From positions 1,054,001 to 1,118,000 of the forward strand of contig CAYJKN010000001.1 of NCBI GenBank assembly GCA_964371075.1: 64,000 bases of DNA, given 5' to 3'. Both the position numbers and the translations under genes were made by a program. Of the stretch, positions 26,627-34,724 are shown piece after piece. Numbering within the stretch: position 1 is the first letter of the stretch; each line of letters opens with the position of its first letter. Source of the DNA: UTCHB3 sp964371075 (GTDB lineage Bacteria > Bacteroidota > Ignavibacteria > Ignavibacteriales > Ignavibacteriaceae). The notes beneath the pieces were generated by a model. It was not told the DNA's origin. It was given only the letters and a program-made list of their open reading frames with translations, and did not search any database.

Positions 26627-27436
26627 CTATTCCTTCACACTCCCCATCATTATCCCTTTTATGTAATACTTTTGCAAAACGAGGAAAAGCAGCATAACGG
26701 GAAGGATTGTAATAACACTCCCAGCCATCATCAGTTCGGGATCTTTTGTGTGTTCACCCATCAGATTTGCCAATGCCACAGGCAGAGTGTACATACTGCT
26801 GTCATTTAATACGATCAGAGGCCAAAGGAAATCGTTCCATGTCCCCATAAAAGTAAAAATTGCAAGTGTAACCATAACCGGCATCGCCAGGGGTACAATA
26901 ATTTTGTAATAAATTTGAAAATCGGTTGCCCCATCAATTCTTGCAGACTCAATCAAACTGTCAGGAATTGCCATGACATACTGTCTGATGAGAAATATCC
27001 CAAAAACATTTGCCAACCCCGGCACCAGGATTGCCATGTACGTATTCAAAAAACCAAATTCTTTTAACATCAAAAACAAAGGCAACATCGTAACCTGTGA
27101 AGGAATCACCATCGAACTAAGGAGCATTTTAAATATTGTATCCTTCCCCCGAAATCGATACTTTGCAAAAGCAAATCCCGCCATTGAGTTAAATACCAAT
27201 GACACAATTGTTACCATCGAAGAAATCAACACACTGTTTAAAAGATTTCTTGAGACATCCAGTCTTGAAAAAAGTGTTTCATATTGTATAAATGTAAACT
27301 CATCGGGGAAAAACCTCGGTGGAAAAACCGAAGCATGCCCGTCAAACATAAACGATGCCGAAAGCATCCAAATGAATGGTGCAAGGGTTAAAAAGCCTGT
27401 GATAATAAGGAATCCATATAATAAATATTTCCTCAT
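26627..27436 (-). CDS. Sugar ABC transporter permease, MalG type
   Basis: The inner-membrane subunit has 269 residues and six predicted helices. The EAA loop that docks the ATPase is at ~190 (ESARIDGATDFQIYYKII..P). The N-terminus (LLYGFLIITGFLTLAPFIWM) and the end (LQKYYIKGIMMGSVKE) are classic for the CUT1 class of oligosaccharide importers. The start codon directly follows the stop of the MalF-type gene, so the two are coupled. With the binding lipoprotein it should import the oligosaccharides released by the GH144 enzymes. No ATPase gene is in the window, so a shared MsmK-like ATPase elsewhere is expected. Confidence 0.94.
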   Translation of the reverse strand: MRKYLLYGFLIITGFLTLAPFIWMLSASFMFDGHASVFPPRFFPDEFTFIQYETLFSRLDVSRNLLNSVLISSMVTIVSLVFNSMAGFAFAKYRFRGKDTIFKMLLSSMVIPSQVTMLPLFLMLKEFGFLNTYMAILVPGLANVFGIFLIRQYVMAIPDSLIESARIDGATDFQIYYKIIVPLAMPVMVTLAIFTFMGTWNDFLWPLIVLNDSSMYTLPVALANLMGEHTKDPELMMAGSVITILPVMLLFLVLQKYYIKGIMMGSVKE

Positions 27437-28309
27437 TTATGCCTCCCTCCTCTTCTGAACCCACATTTGAACAAGTGTTCCCGCAAGAATAATCACAAAC
27501 AACACAAATGCGATCGCTGATGAATATCCCATATTCCACCAACGGAATCCCTCTTGATACATGTAAAGAACAATACTGAGTGTACTGTCCAACGGTCCCC
27601 CCTGGGTCATAATGTAAGGCTCTGCAAACAACTGAAAATAACCAATCATGGTGATGATTGTAATAAATACGGTTGTTGGTGCCAACATCGGAAGTGTGAT
27701 TTTTGTGAATCTCTGCCAGCCATTGGCCCCTTCAATTTGTGCAGCTTCATACAGCTCTTCAGGAATGTTCTGAAGCCCGGCAATAAAGATTATCATATTG
27801 TAACCAAAATTTTTCCAGATCGATAAAATTATTATCGATGGCATCGACCAAAATGGATCACCAAGCCAGTCAATTTTTTCAATTCCCACAAAACTTAAAC
27901 CATAATTCAACAATCCAAATTCGGGATGATAAATAAACCGCCAAACAATCGAAACTGCAACCAGAGTTGTAACAACAGGCATAAAATATACCAGTCGGAA
28001 AATCCCTTTAAATTTTACAAGTTTTGAATTGAGGATCATCGCCGCACCTAAAGAGACAGCAATCGAAAGTGGTCCCGAAATAATCACAAAATAAAAAGTA
28101 TTTGTAAGAGCTTTCCAAAACAACTGGTTATCAAACAGCTTAAAATAATTGTCCAAACCTGTAAATCTGAACTTACTGTAATCCCCAATGGCATAGATAT
28201 CAAAATCAGTAAAACTGATTATGAATGCACTTATTACGGGAATAAAGAAAAACACAAATATCGCCGTAAGTGCCGGTGCCAAAAAGAAATATACAGGTTT
28301 AAACTTCAT
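27437..28309 (-). CDS. Sugar ABC transporter permease, MalF type
   Basis: This protein has 290 residues and six helices, with the EAA motif LYEAAQIEGANGWQRFTKIT at ~190-210. The N-terminal segment (YFFLAPALTAIFVFFFIPVI) and the length match CUT1-class MalF partners lacking the large periplasmic loop of E. coli MalF. It is translated directly before the MalG-type gene and lies 74 bp downstream of the binding-protein gene. That gap carries a four-copy 7-bp repeat at the end of the binding-protein gene. Confidence 0.94.
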   Translation of the reverse strand: MKFKPVYFFLAPALTAIFVFFFIPVISAFIISFTDFDIYAIGDYSKFRFTGLDNYFKLFDNQLFWKALTNTFYFVIISGPLSIAVSLGAAMILNSKLVKFKGIFRLVYFMPVVTTLVAVSIVWRFIYHPEFGLLNYGLSFVGIEKIDWLGDPFWSMPSIIILSIWKNFGYNMIIFIAGLQNIPEELYEAAQIEGANGWQRFTKITLPMLAPTTVFITIITMIGYFQLFAEPYIMTQGGPLDSTLSIVLYMYQEGFRWWNMGYSSAIAFVLFVIILAGTLVQMWVQKRREA

Positions 28310-28357
28310 CTTTTATCTATTAATTAAAAAAAATGTCAATTCTCGAACTCCAACAAT

Positions 28358-28385
28358 AATACCTAATAATTAATACCTAATACCT
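28358..28385 (-). repeat. 7-bp tandem repeat at the 3' end of the sugar-binding lipoprotein gene
   Basis: Four consecutive heptamers (AATACCT, AATAATT, AATACCT, AATACCT on the plus strand) run into the stop codon at 28384-28386. It is one of several short-period arrays in this window that abut a gene's 3' end. Confidence 0.65.
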
Positions 28386-29688
28386 ATCTTGACAACATCC
28401 ACCTTCTCTTCTCAAGAATAATATCCACTCCTTTATCCATCTCCTTCATAGCTTCTTCGGCTGTCAGGGTTCCCCGGGCAGCGTACTCTGCATACTGCTG
28501 AAGTTTTGAAAATACTATCTGTTCCCATTCTGCAATTTTTGGAGTTGGCATCACAAACTGAAACTGTTCATAAAACGATTTGATAAAAGGATCATCCCTG
28601 AAAATTGGTTCATCCCATGCAGAACGAAGTGCCGGAAGATTATTGGTCACTTTATAAAATTCGAGTTGGGTTTTCCTCGTTGATAAAAATTCAATAAACT
28701 TCCATACTTCAGGTTTATACTTTGAACTTTTAAACATTACGAGACTTGATCCTCCCGCAAGACTAACACCCGGTGAACTGTGTTTCCCGGGGATTGGCAT
28801 CGTTCCCCACTTTTCTCCCGTCGAATCCTTCATCCATTTTTTGAATTCCGGGATGTTCCAGGGACCCGAGATATACATCGCAAAAAATTCCTGCTCAAAT
28901 GCCTGATATACATTGGTGACCTGCGAAACTCCCATCGGGGTCAATCGTTCTTTGTGAAACTGTATCAAATATTTAAAAGCTTCCACAAACTCTGGAGCAC
29001 TGAAGTTCCCGTAAGTCCAGTTATCCCTTAAAATATCTGATCCGTTTTGTAAACCAAAGATCACAAAAGGAGCCCATTCATTGGTTGGAAGATATATGGC
29101 ATATTTGTTGGGATCGTTTTGATATTTTACAATCTTTCGGGAGATATCAAGCAACTCTTCCCAGTTTTTTGGCGGTTCATCATAACCGACTTTTTTAAAG
29201 ATATCTTTTCTGTAATAAATCAGTCTTGTATCGATATACCACGGAATCCCGTATATTTTCCCCGTCACTTCATTTGTCTGCCAGATACCGGTAAAATAAT
29301 TTTCCGGTTTTATTGTTTTACTTTTTGAAATAAATCCATCGAGTGGTTCAAGTGCTTCGAGCATCACAAACTGTGGCACCCAGGTGTTACCCAACTGACA
29401 AAGATCGGGCATGTTGTCCGCAGCAAAAGAGGAAATTAATTTTTCCTGAGCCGCAGTCCAGGGAATCATTTGAACTTTAACTTTAATACCCGGATTCTGT
29501 TTTTCAAATTCCGGAATTAAAATTTTGATCTTTTCTCCCTCTGATCCCATTCCCCAAAATGAAATCTCTTTAACACTACTCTCCTCTTTATTACAGCCTG
29601 TAAATAACAAAATAAGTGGAAGCAAGACGAGTCCTCCCGTCAAAACCAATCGAATAATAAGGCCACCTTGCTTCCCATAATCACTCAT
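28384..29688 (-). CDS. Sugar ABC transporter substrate-binding lipoprotein
   Basis: The protein has 434 residues. After a membrane-targeting segment the lipobox LLFTGC marks a lipidated Cys, then the SBP family 1 fold opens with ISFWGMGSEGEKIKILIPEF. Family phrases include LISSFAADNMPDLCQLGNTW and GIPWYIDTRLIYYRKDIFKK. This extracellular-solute-binding protein would deliver oligosaccharide to the MalFG-type permeases. It overlaps the upstream secreted GH144 gene by ATGA, so surface enzyme and importer are translationally coupled. This is good evidence that the importer takes up the GH144 product. The extra ~12 residues before the hydrophobic segment are slightly unusual, and a later start cannot be excluded. 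Confidence 0.93.
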   Translation of the reverse strand: MSDYGKQGGLIIRLVLTGGLVLLPLILLFTGCNKEESSVKEISFWGMGSEGEKIKILIPEFEKQNPGIKVKVQMIPWTAAQEKLISSFAADNMPDLCQLGNTWVPQFVMLEALEPLDGFISKSKTIKPENYFTGIWQTNEVTGKIYGIPWYIDTRLIYYRKDIFKKVGYDEPPKNWEELLDISRKIVKYQNDPNKYAIYLPTNEWAPFVIFGLQNGSDILRDNWTYGNFSAPEFVEAFKYLIQFHKERLTPMGVSQVTNVYQAFEQEFFAMYISGPWNIPEFKKWMKDSTGEKWGTMPIPGKHSSPGVSLAGGSSLVMFKSSKYKPEVWKFIEFLSTRKTQLEFYKVTNNLPALRSAWDEPIFRDDPFIKSFYEQFQFVMPTPKIAEWEQIVFSKLQQYAEYAARGTLTAEEAMKEMDKGVDIILEKRRWMLSR

Positions 29689-32090
29689 TTTAACAAAACC
29701 ATTTTACCACTAAGCACCTTCTCTCCTGAAGTGATCCTGTAGATATACACTCCCGAAGGTACCTGTTTACCTGAAGTTGTTATTCCACTCCAAATAAATT
29801 CATTTCTACCGGCTTGATAAATTTCTTCAAAATCAAATACCCTGTTTGCAAGAGCATCATAAATCTCGATCACTACTTTTGAACTCTCAGGCAGATCAAA
29901 AACCAGATTTGTTACAGGATTAAAAGGGTTTGGATAATTTCCTTGAAGTTTAAACTCAGCAGGAGTTTCCGGTACCTCATCCTCAATCGAAGTTGTGGTA
30001 TCGGCAGTGAAACCCACAGCCGTTAACATCGGTGCGATTTCAGGATTTTTCATAAAATTATTCCAAAGTAATCCTGTTCTGTAATTTTCAATCATTGCAA
30101 GAATTGGACCTTGATCAATCGCAAGATAACTTGACGCAAACCAGTTTTGCTGAGGATTAAATGAATCCTTAAAACCGTAAACTCCCCACAGATTTTCACC
30201 ATAGGTTCTGTACATATTCTTTAATGCAGCCATCGATTCAACGGGAGTGTAGGGCATCGATGATAGGGCGGCTGTCGGTGCAATGGTTCCATTGTCACCC
30301 CAACTTGTTGGTTCATGAGCAGAATAACCCCATGGGTTATCCGAGGCTGTGAGGCCCCATGTATTGGCATTGTAACCTGCATATCCTTTTGGATTGGCGA
30401 TGCAATAGGCTCTGTTTACAAGTGTCTGATTTTTGTTATGTTCAAAATAGTTGGCATACATATCTCTTTTGTGTCGTGGGTCGAAGCCCAGGTAAGAATA
30501 GTGTGCAAAGAAAAGAGGTCCACCCGTGTTTTGTCCAACCCAAAGGCGGTAGCCATAATAAGTTCCGGTATTCTGGTACCCTGAGTTTACTGTCCATCCG
30601 AGCCAATAAGCTTGTGCAGGCATGGGAAATGTTGGAGACGCAACTGCCAACATATACATGATCATCGCTTCCATATACCCCGTGACGGGCATATTCATTT
30701 GCCAACCATAATTGGGAGACCAGTGCCAGTAGAGTTTGTAGGTGTTAGAATAGCGTCTGTACCAGTTCCACTCAACCGATTCCCAGGCTTCAGTAAGTTT
30801 TGTTCTTAGCTCAGTTTCAAGGGGTGAGGATGCATCAAAATACTGCCGTAAAGTTAGAAGACCCTGCACCATAAACGCTGTTTCAACGAGGTCACCACCA
30901 TTATCGTAGGTACTAAAAGCGATGACATCACCTGTAGTACCATTCAACCAATGAGACCATGCACCGTGGAATCTGTCAGCTTTTGTTAAAAGGAAATTTA
31001 CAATTTTTAATGCTCTTTCAGCACCTTCCTGACGGGTGATGTAGCCCCTTTCGATTCCAACAGGTATGCCCATTACTCCAAATCCGGAACCTCCGATTGT
31101 TACAGTTTCACCACTGTTAAGTCTCTCACGAGCAAGTCCGGAGACCGGGTGAGCGTAATGCCAAAAATAGCGAAATGTGGCGGCTTGCACCATATCAAGA
31201 AAATCTTCATCGGTCATCTGCGAGGTGGTTACAGGGAGGTCAACTGTTCGGTCCGACTCATTATATGATGAATCAAATGCCGTAATTGCAAATACACGGG
31301 AATTCCCCATCGCACCCGTCCACTCATAATAATAGTTTTCGTTTGCGGTTGTATTTCCAATTCTTATATAGTTACTTCCCTCTTTTTTGTAGATGTTGTA
31401 TCCCATTACATCACTCTCGGGGCTTTTCATCCATCTAAGATCAAAATGTTTTTCATACCCTTTAGCCACGGGAAGTCCGGGAACTGATGGAGGAACGGGA
31501 TCGATACTCCCTTTTAAAACCATTCTAACTTCATCGATAAAGGTGATTCTCTGAGTGGTATCTGCTGCATCTTTTGAAAAGAAAACATATTTAATCTTTG
31601 TGAGATCGGTGGATCCGGCGTTATTTCTGAAAAGTGACAACGGAACCAGCACCCTCTTCCATGAAAAGGCCGGCAGATCACTCAAGTAGTTGGACATCGG
31701 AACACTCCCCGTTTGCTGTCCAACATTATCCTGAAGATAAAGTTTTGGAAGAAAATTCCCGCTGATGGCGGTTTCGGAATAGATGTAAAAACTTAGTGTA
31801 TCTTTGTTGTTTACATTAAATAACGGATTTCCTGCACCTGCAACTCCCAAACGCCAATCACCCGCTTCCATCGATTTCCAACGAAGTTTTAGTGCGTTGG
31901 TACCCGAAAAAACATGGAGATTGGAAACGGGAAATTTGCTGTCAAATATCAGTTCAACAAATGCAGGTGAACTGTTTGAGCCAAGACTTGGATCCCAGTA
32001 GGTGGTTACTGCACTGTTCGTGAAGAATACAAAATCCTGTCCCGATACTATTCCAAAAAAAGCAACAATAAATATTGTCAGATATTTCAT
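29685..32090 (-). CDS. Secreted multidomain GH144 endo-beta-1,2-glucanase with T9SS sorting domain
   Basis: The protein has 801 residues. The signal peptide ends GIVSGQ. Residues ~20-200 form a beta-sandwich carbohydrate-binding-like domain, and ~205-290 a fibronectin type III domain (KHFDLRWMKSPESDVMGYNI). Residues ~300-700 are the PF10091/GH144 catalytic domain (TFRYFWHYAHPVSGLARER, NTWGLTASDNPWGY, SFNPQQNWFASSYLAIDQGP). Residues ~720-801 are the T9SS sorting domain (NYPNPFNPVTNLVFDL, PSGVYIYRITSGE). It should act at the cell surface and cut beta-1,2-glucan into short oligosaccharides. It carries the same catalytic domain as the lipoprotein at 14975, but a different architecture. Its stop overlaps the ABC binding-protein start. 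Confidence 0.9.
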   Translation of the reverse strand: MKYLTIFIVAFFGIVSGQDFVFFTNSAVTTYWDPSLGSNSSPAFVELIFDSKFPVSNLHVFSGTNALKLRWKSMEAGDWRLGVAGAGNPLFNVNNKDTLSFYIYSETAISGNFLPKLYLQDNVGQQTGSVPMSNYLSDLPAFSWKRVLVPLSLFRNNAGSTDLTKIKYVFFSKDAADTTQRITFIDEVRMVLKGSIDPVPPSVPGLPVAKGYEKHFDLRWMKSPESDVMGYNIYKKEGSNYIRIGNTTANENYYYEWTGAMGNSRVFAITAFDSSYNESDRTVDLPVTTSQMTDEDFLDMVQAATFRYFWHYAHPVSGLARERLNSGETVTIGGSGFGVMGIPVGIERGYITRQEGAERALKIVNFLLTKADRFHGAWSHWLNGTTGDVIAFSTYDNGGDLVETAFMVQGLLTLRQYFDASSPLETELRTKLTEAWESVEWNWYRRYSNTYKLYWHWSPNYGWQMNMPVTGYMEAMIMYMLAVASPTFPMPAQAYWLGWTVNSGYQNTGTYYGYRLWVGQNTGGPLFFAHYSYLGFDPRHKRDMYANYFEHNKNQTLVNRAYCIANPKGYAGYNANTWGLTASDNPWGYSAHEPTSWGDNGTIAPTAALSSMPYTPVESMAALKNMYRTYGENLWGVYGFKDSFNPQQNWFASSYLAIDQGPILAMIENYRTGLLWNNFMKNPEIAPMLTAVGFTADTTTSIEDEVPETPAEFKLQGNYPNPFNPVTNLVFDLPESSKVVIEIYDALANRVFDFEEIYQAGRNEFIWSGITTSGKQVPSGVYIYRITSGEKVLSGKMVLLK

Positions 32091-32106
32091 CAGGTTACGG
32101 TTCCTG

Positions 32107-32127
32107 AATCGATCATATTGATCGATT
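32107..32127. promoter_or_regulatory. Short perfect stem-loop between GH94 and secreted GH144 genes
   Basis: The 8-bp arms AATCGATC/GATCGATT have a 5-base loop in the 41-bp gap between the two genes. There is no U-tract on the minus strand, so it is more likely a processing or translational element than a terminator. An operator is also possible. Confidence 0.45.
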
Positions 32128-32131
32128 TATT

Positions 32132-34522
32132 TTAATTTTTGTCTCCGAGCACCACTTTAATCGATACCCGGTTTTTTGTCATTGGTTTTATTACATTACC
32201 ATCGTATTTTTTACCATCCACTTCAACAGAGGCAACTCCTCCGGAAACATGATCGGGGTTAACCACCTCGATCTCAAAACTGCAACCTCTATAAAGTCTT
32301 TTAATCTTAAATCCATCCCATTCGGCGGGAATCGCAGGATCAATCAATAATCCACCATCAACTGCGCGGACTCCAAGAATCCAATCAACTATCACTTTTT
32401 GATACCATGAAGCAGAACCTGTGTACCATGTCCATCCCGCTCTTCCGTAATTTGGTGAGTCAGGCCCATCGATATTGCCGGGGGTGACATACGGCTCGGC
32501 TGACCAAAGATCAGGATCCATTCCATTAAGTATCGGGGAGATGCCTTCAAATACTTTGTACGCTGTTTCGCTCTGTTTTAACTTGGCAAACGCCCAAATT
32601 GACCATGTGGCGGCGTGCATATATACTCCGCCATTCTCTCTTTTACCCGGAGCATAACGGGAAAGATATCCGATGTATTTATCGGGTACACTGTATGCAG
32701 GTTGAAGCAACAATGTGCCGTTTTTCTTCAAAAGATATTTTTCAACTGCCTGGAGTGCCAATTCCTGTTTGTTCAGTGGAGCAATATCACTCATCACTGA
32801 CCAGGTTTGTGGATTCAGGAAAATTTTTCCCTGAGTGTTTTCAGCGGAACCAAATTTTTCGCCGTTATCTTTGGTGCCGCGATAATAATATTCACCATCC
32901 CAGGCATGTTTGTTAAATGCGGCTTTTATTTTTTCAGCGCCGGAAAGAAGACGGGCCTCTGTGGATTTGTCTCCCTTTTGGTTGGCAATTTCAGCAAATT
33001 CTGTTAAAACAAAGTAGAAAAATTCAGACATCCATACCGATTCACCCTTCATTTCGAGTCCAACAGCGCTAAGTCCATCGTTCCAGTCACCGGCACCAAT
33101 AAAAGGAATTCCACGACCGCTTATTCTCGAAAAAACAACATTTATTGCTCTGAGAGAGTGATCATACAACGATTCTTTAAGGTCCTTGTTATCGTAATAT
33201 TCAATTTTTGTATCGACGAACGAGAGATTACCCGTTTCTTTTATATACATGGAGAGAATAAAGGGGAGCCATAACAGATCGTCAACCATTTTGGTTGGGA
33301 GTCCTGTCTCCGAGATTGGATGCCACCAATGAAGAACAGTTCCCTCTTCAAACTGATGGGCAGCATGAAGTTTTAACTGGTTTTCAGTTCTTTTTGGATC
33401 AATCGGCAACCAGACTAAAGAGTCCTGAAGCTGATCCCTGAATCCAAAGGCACCACTTTGTTGGTAGTAGGCAGTTCTTCCCCAAAGTCTTCCCGAAATT
33501 GCTTGATATCTCAACCATTTATTGACAAGCAGGTTCATCGAACTGTCGGGAGTTTCTATTTCGAGAGTGGAGAGCATTTCATGCCACATCTTTTCAACAG
33601 CTTTAAGAGCTAAATCAACATCGGCGGGAGTACTGTATTTTTTCATCTTGCCTTCAATCTCTGAAAGCTCTTTAACCAAACCAAGATGGTAAATTACAGT
33701 ATCTTCCTGCCCGGCATCAATTACCAGTTCGTTTTTTAAACAGGCAATTGGATCGTTCCACGATCCGGTTTGTTTTTTTAATTCTGTTCCATATAATGCT
33801 GCAGGATGGATCAGATCGCCATAGTTCCCAAGGAAATTCTCTTTTTCAGATTCATAAGAGGTAACTTTTTTGTTTACTCCAAAAAATCCGTGATATTGAT
33901 AATCTATGTTCCAGTGTCCACGGTCGCCGAGTGGGATTTCCCACAATCTTTTGGTACCGTGCATGTAATTGCCTTCGGTATTAAAGGCGGTTTCAATAAA
34001 AGTTTTATGGAATTCACGGTGAAAATCAGCCGAGGAACCCAAACACCATTCAAAATATGTGAAAAGGGATAAAGAAACTTTTTTACCCGAATTGTTGATA
34101 AATTTAACTTTCCAAACTTCGAGTGTGTCGTTTAATGGAACAAAAACAGTCATCTCAATTCTGATTCCTTTGTATTCCGAAGTGAAGACAGTGTAACCAA
34201 AACCGTATCTACACTCATAAAAATCCAAGGGAGTTTTAACGGGCATAAATGTGGGACTCCACACTTCACCTGTTTCATTATTTTTAACATAAAGATATTT
34301 GCCCCAGTTATCCTGTATCAGGTCCTGGTGCCAGCGATTAACCCGGTTGAACTCTGAATGAGTAAGCCAGCTAAATCCTCCTCCGGTCTGCGAAATCACA
34401 AGCCCGTAATCACCATTCGATATAACATTTACCCAGGGTTTGGGTGTATCATACCGTTTTATTACATATTCGTTGCCGTCAGCTGAAAAATATCCATATT
34501 TTGTTTCAAATAATCGTTCCAA
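32132..34522 (-). CDS. GH94 disaccharide/oligosaccharide phosphorylase
   Basis: The protein has 796 residues and no signal peptide, so it is cytoplasmic. The N-terminal beta-sandwich (~1-270) begins with the family phrase TKYGYFSADGNEYVIKRYDT and includes GGFSWLTHSEFNRVNRW. The (alpha/alpha)6 barrel carries AFGFRDQLQDSL (phosphate/substrate side), DDLLWLPF and GAGDWNDG, whose Asp479/Asp482 motif holds the general acid. The end has GWTWYTGSASW, typical of GH94. The enzyme splits a beta-linked glucoside with phosphate, giving alpha-glucose 1-phosphate and saving ATP. Length fits cellobiose/laminaribiose/chitobiose-type enzymes rather than the ~1100-residue 1,2-beta-oligoglucan phosphorylases, so specificity is open. 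Start is TTG with GGAAAGAG upstream; no ATG is available. Confidence 0.88.
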   Translation of the reverse strand: MERLFETKYGYFSADGNEYVIKRYDTPKPWVNVISNGDYGLVISQTGGGFSWLTHSEFNRVNRWHQDLIQDNWGKYLYVKNNETGEVWSPTFMPVKTPLDFYECRYGFGYTVFTSEYKGIRIEMTVFVPLNDTLEVWKVKFINNSGKKVSLSLFTYFEWCLGSSADFHREFHKTFIETAFNTEGNYMHGTKRLWEIPLGDRGHWNIDYQYHGFFGVNKKVTSYESEKENFLGNYGDLIHPAALYGTELKKQTGSWNDPIACLKNELVIDAGQEDTVIYHLGLVKELSEIEGKMKKYSTPADVDLALKAVEKMWHEMLSTLEIETPDSSMNLLVNKWLRYQAISGRLWGRTAYYQQSGAFGFRDQLQDSLVWLPIDPKRTENQLKLHAAHQFEEGTVLHWWHPISETGLPTKMVDDLLWLPFILSMYIKETGNLSFVDTKIEYYDNKDLKESLYDHSLRAINVVFSRISGRGIPFIGAGDWNDGLSAVGLEMKGESVWMSEFFYFVLTEFAEIANQKGDKSTEARLLSGAEKIKAAFNKHAWDGEYYYRGTKDNGEKFGSAENTQGKIFLNPQTWSVMSDIAPLNKQELALQAVEKYLLKKNGTLLLQPAYSVPDKYIGYLSRYAPGKRENGGVYMHAATWSIWAFAKLKQSETAYKVFEGISPILNGMDPDLWSAEPYVTPGNIDGPDSPNYGRAGWTWYTGSASWYQKVIVDWILGVRAVDGGLLIDPAIPAEWDGFKIKRLYRGCSFEIEVVNPDHVSGGVASVEVDGKKYDGNVIKPMTKNRVSIKVVLGDKN

Positions 34523-34556
34523 GGTCTCTTTCCATATTTAATTACAGTGTAAAATT

Positions 34557-34701
34557 AACCACAGAGCACACAGAGGGCACAGAGTCAGTTTTCAGGTGCT
34601 AAATTTTTCGAGTATTAACGATTGTCGTAAGACATCTGCGTCAATCTGACTAATCCGCGTCCTCTTCTCTTCCTCGGTGAGCTCTGTGCGCTCTGTGGTT
34701 T
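34557..34701. repeat. Inverted-repeat intergenic element (MITE-like)
   Basis: This element of about 145 bp is bounded by near-perfect inverted ends, AACCACAGAGCACACAGAG on the left and CTCTGTGCGCTCTGTGGTTT on the right. The core holds CATCTGCGTCAATCTGAC and AATCCGCGTCC, words also found at 150-235. It encodes no transposase. It sits in the gap between two genes of the glycan locus and could fold into a long hairpin in the transcript. Confidence 0.75.
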
Positions 34702-34724
34702 AAAAAGTATTACAATTTACAATA

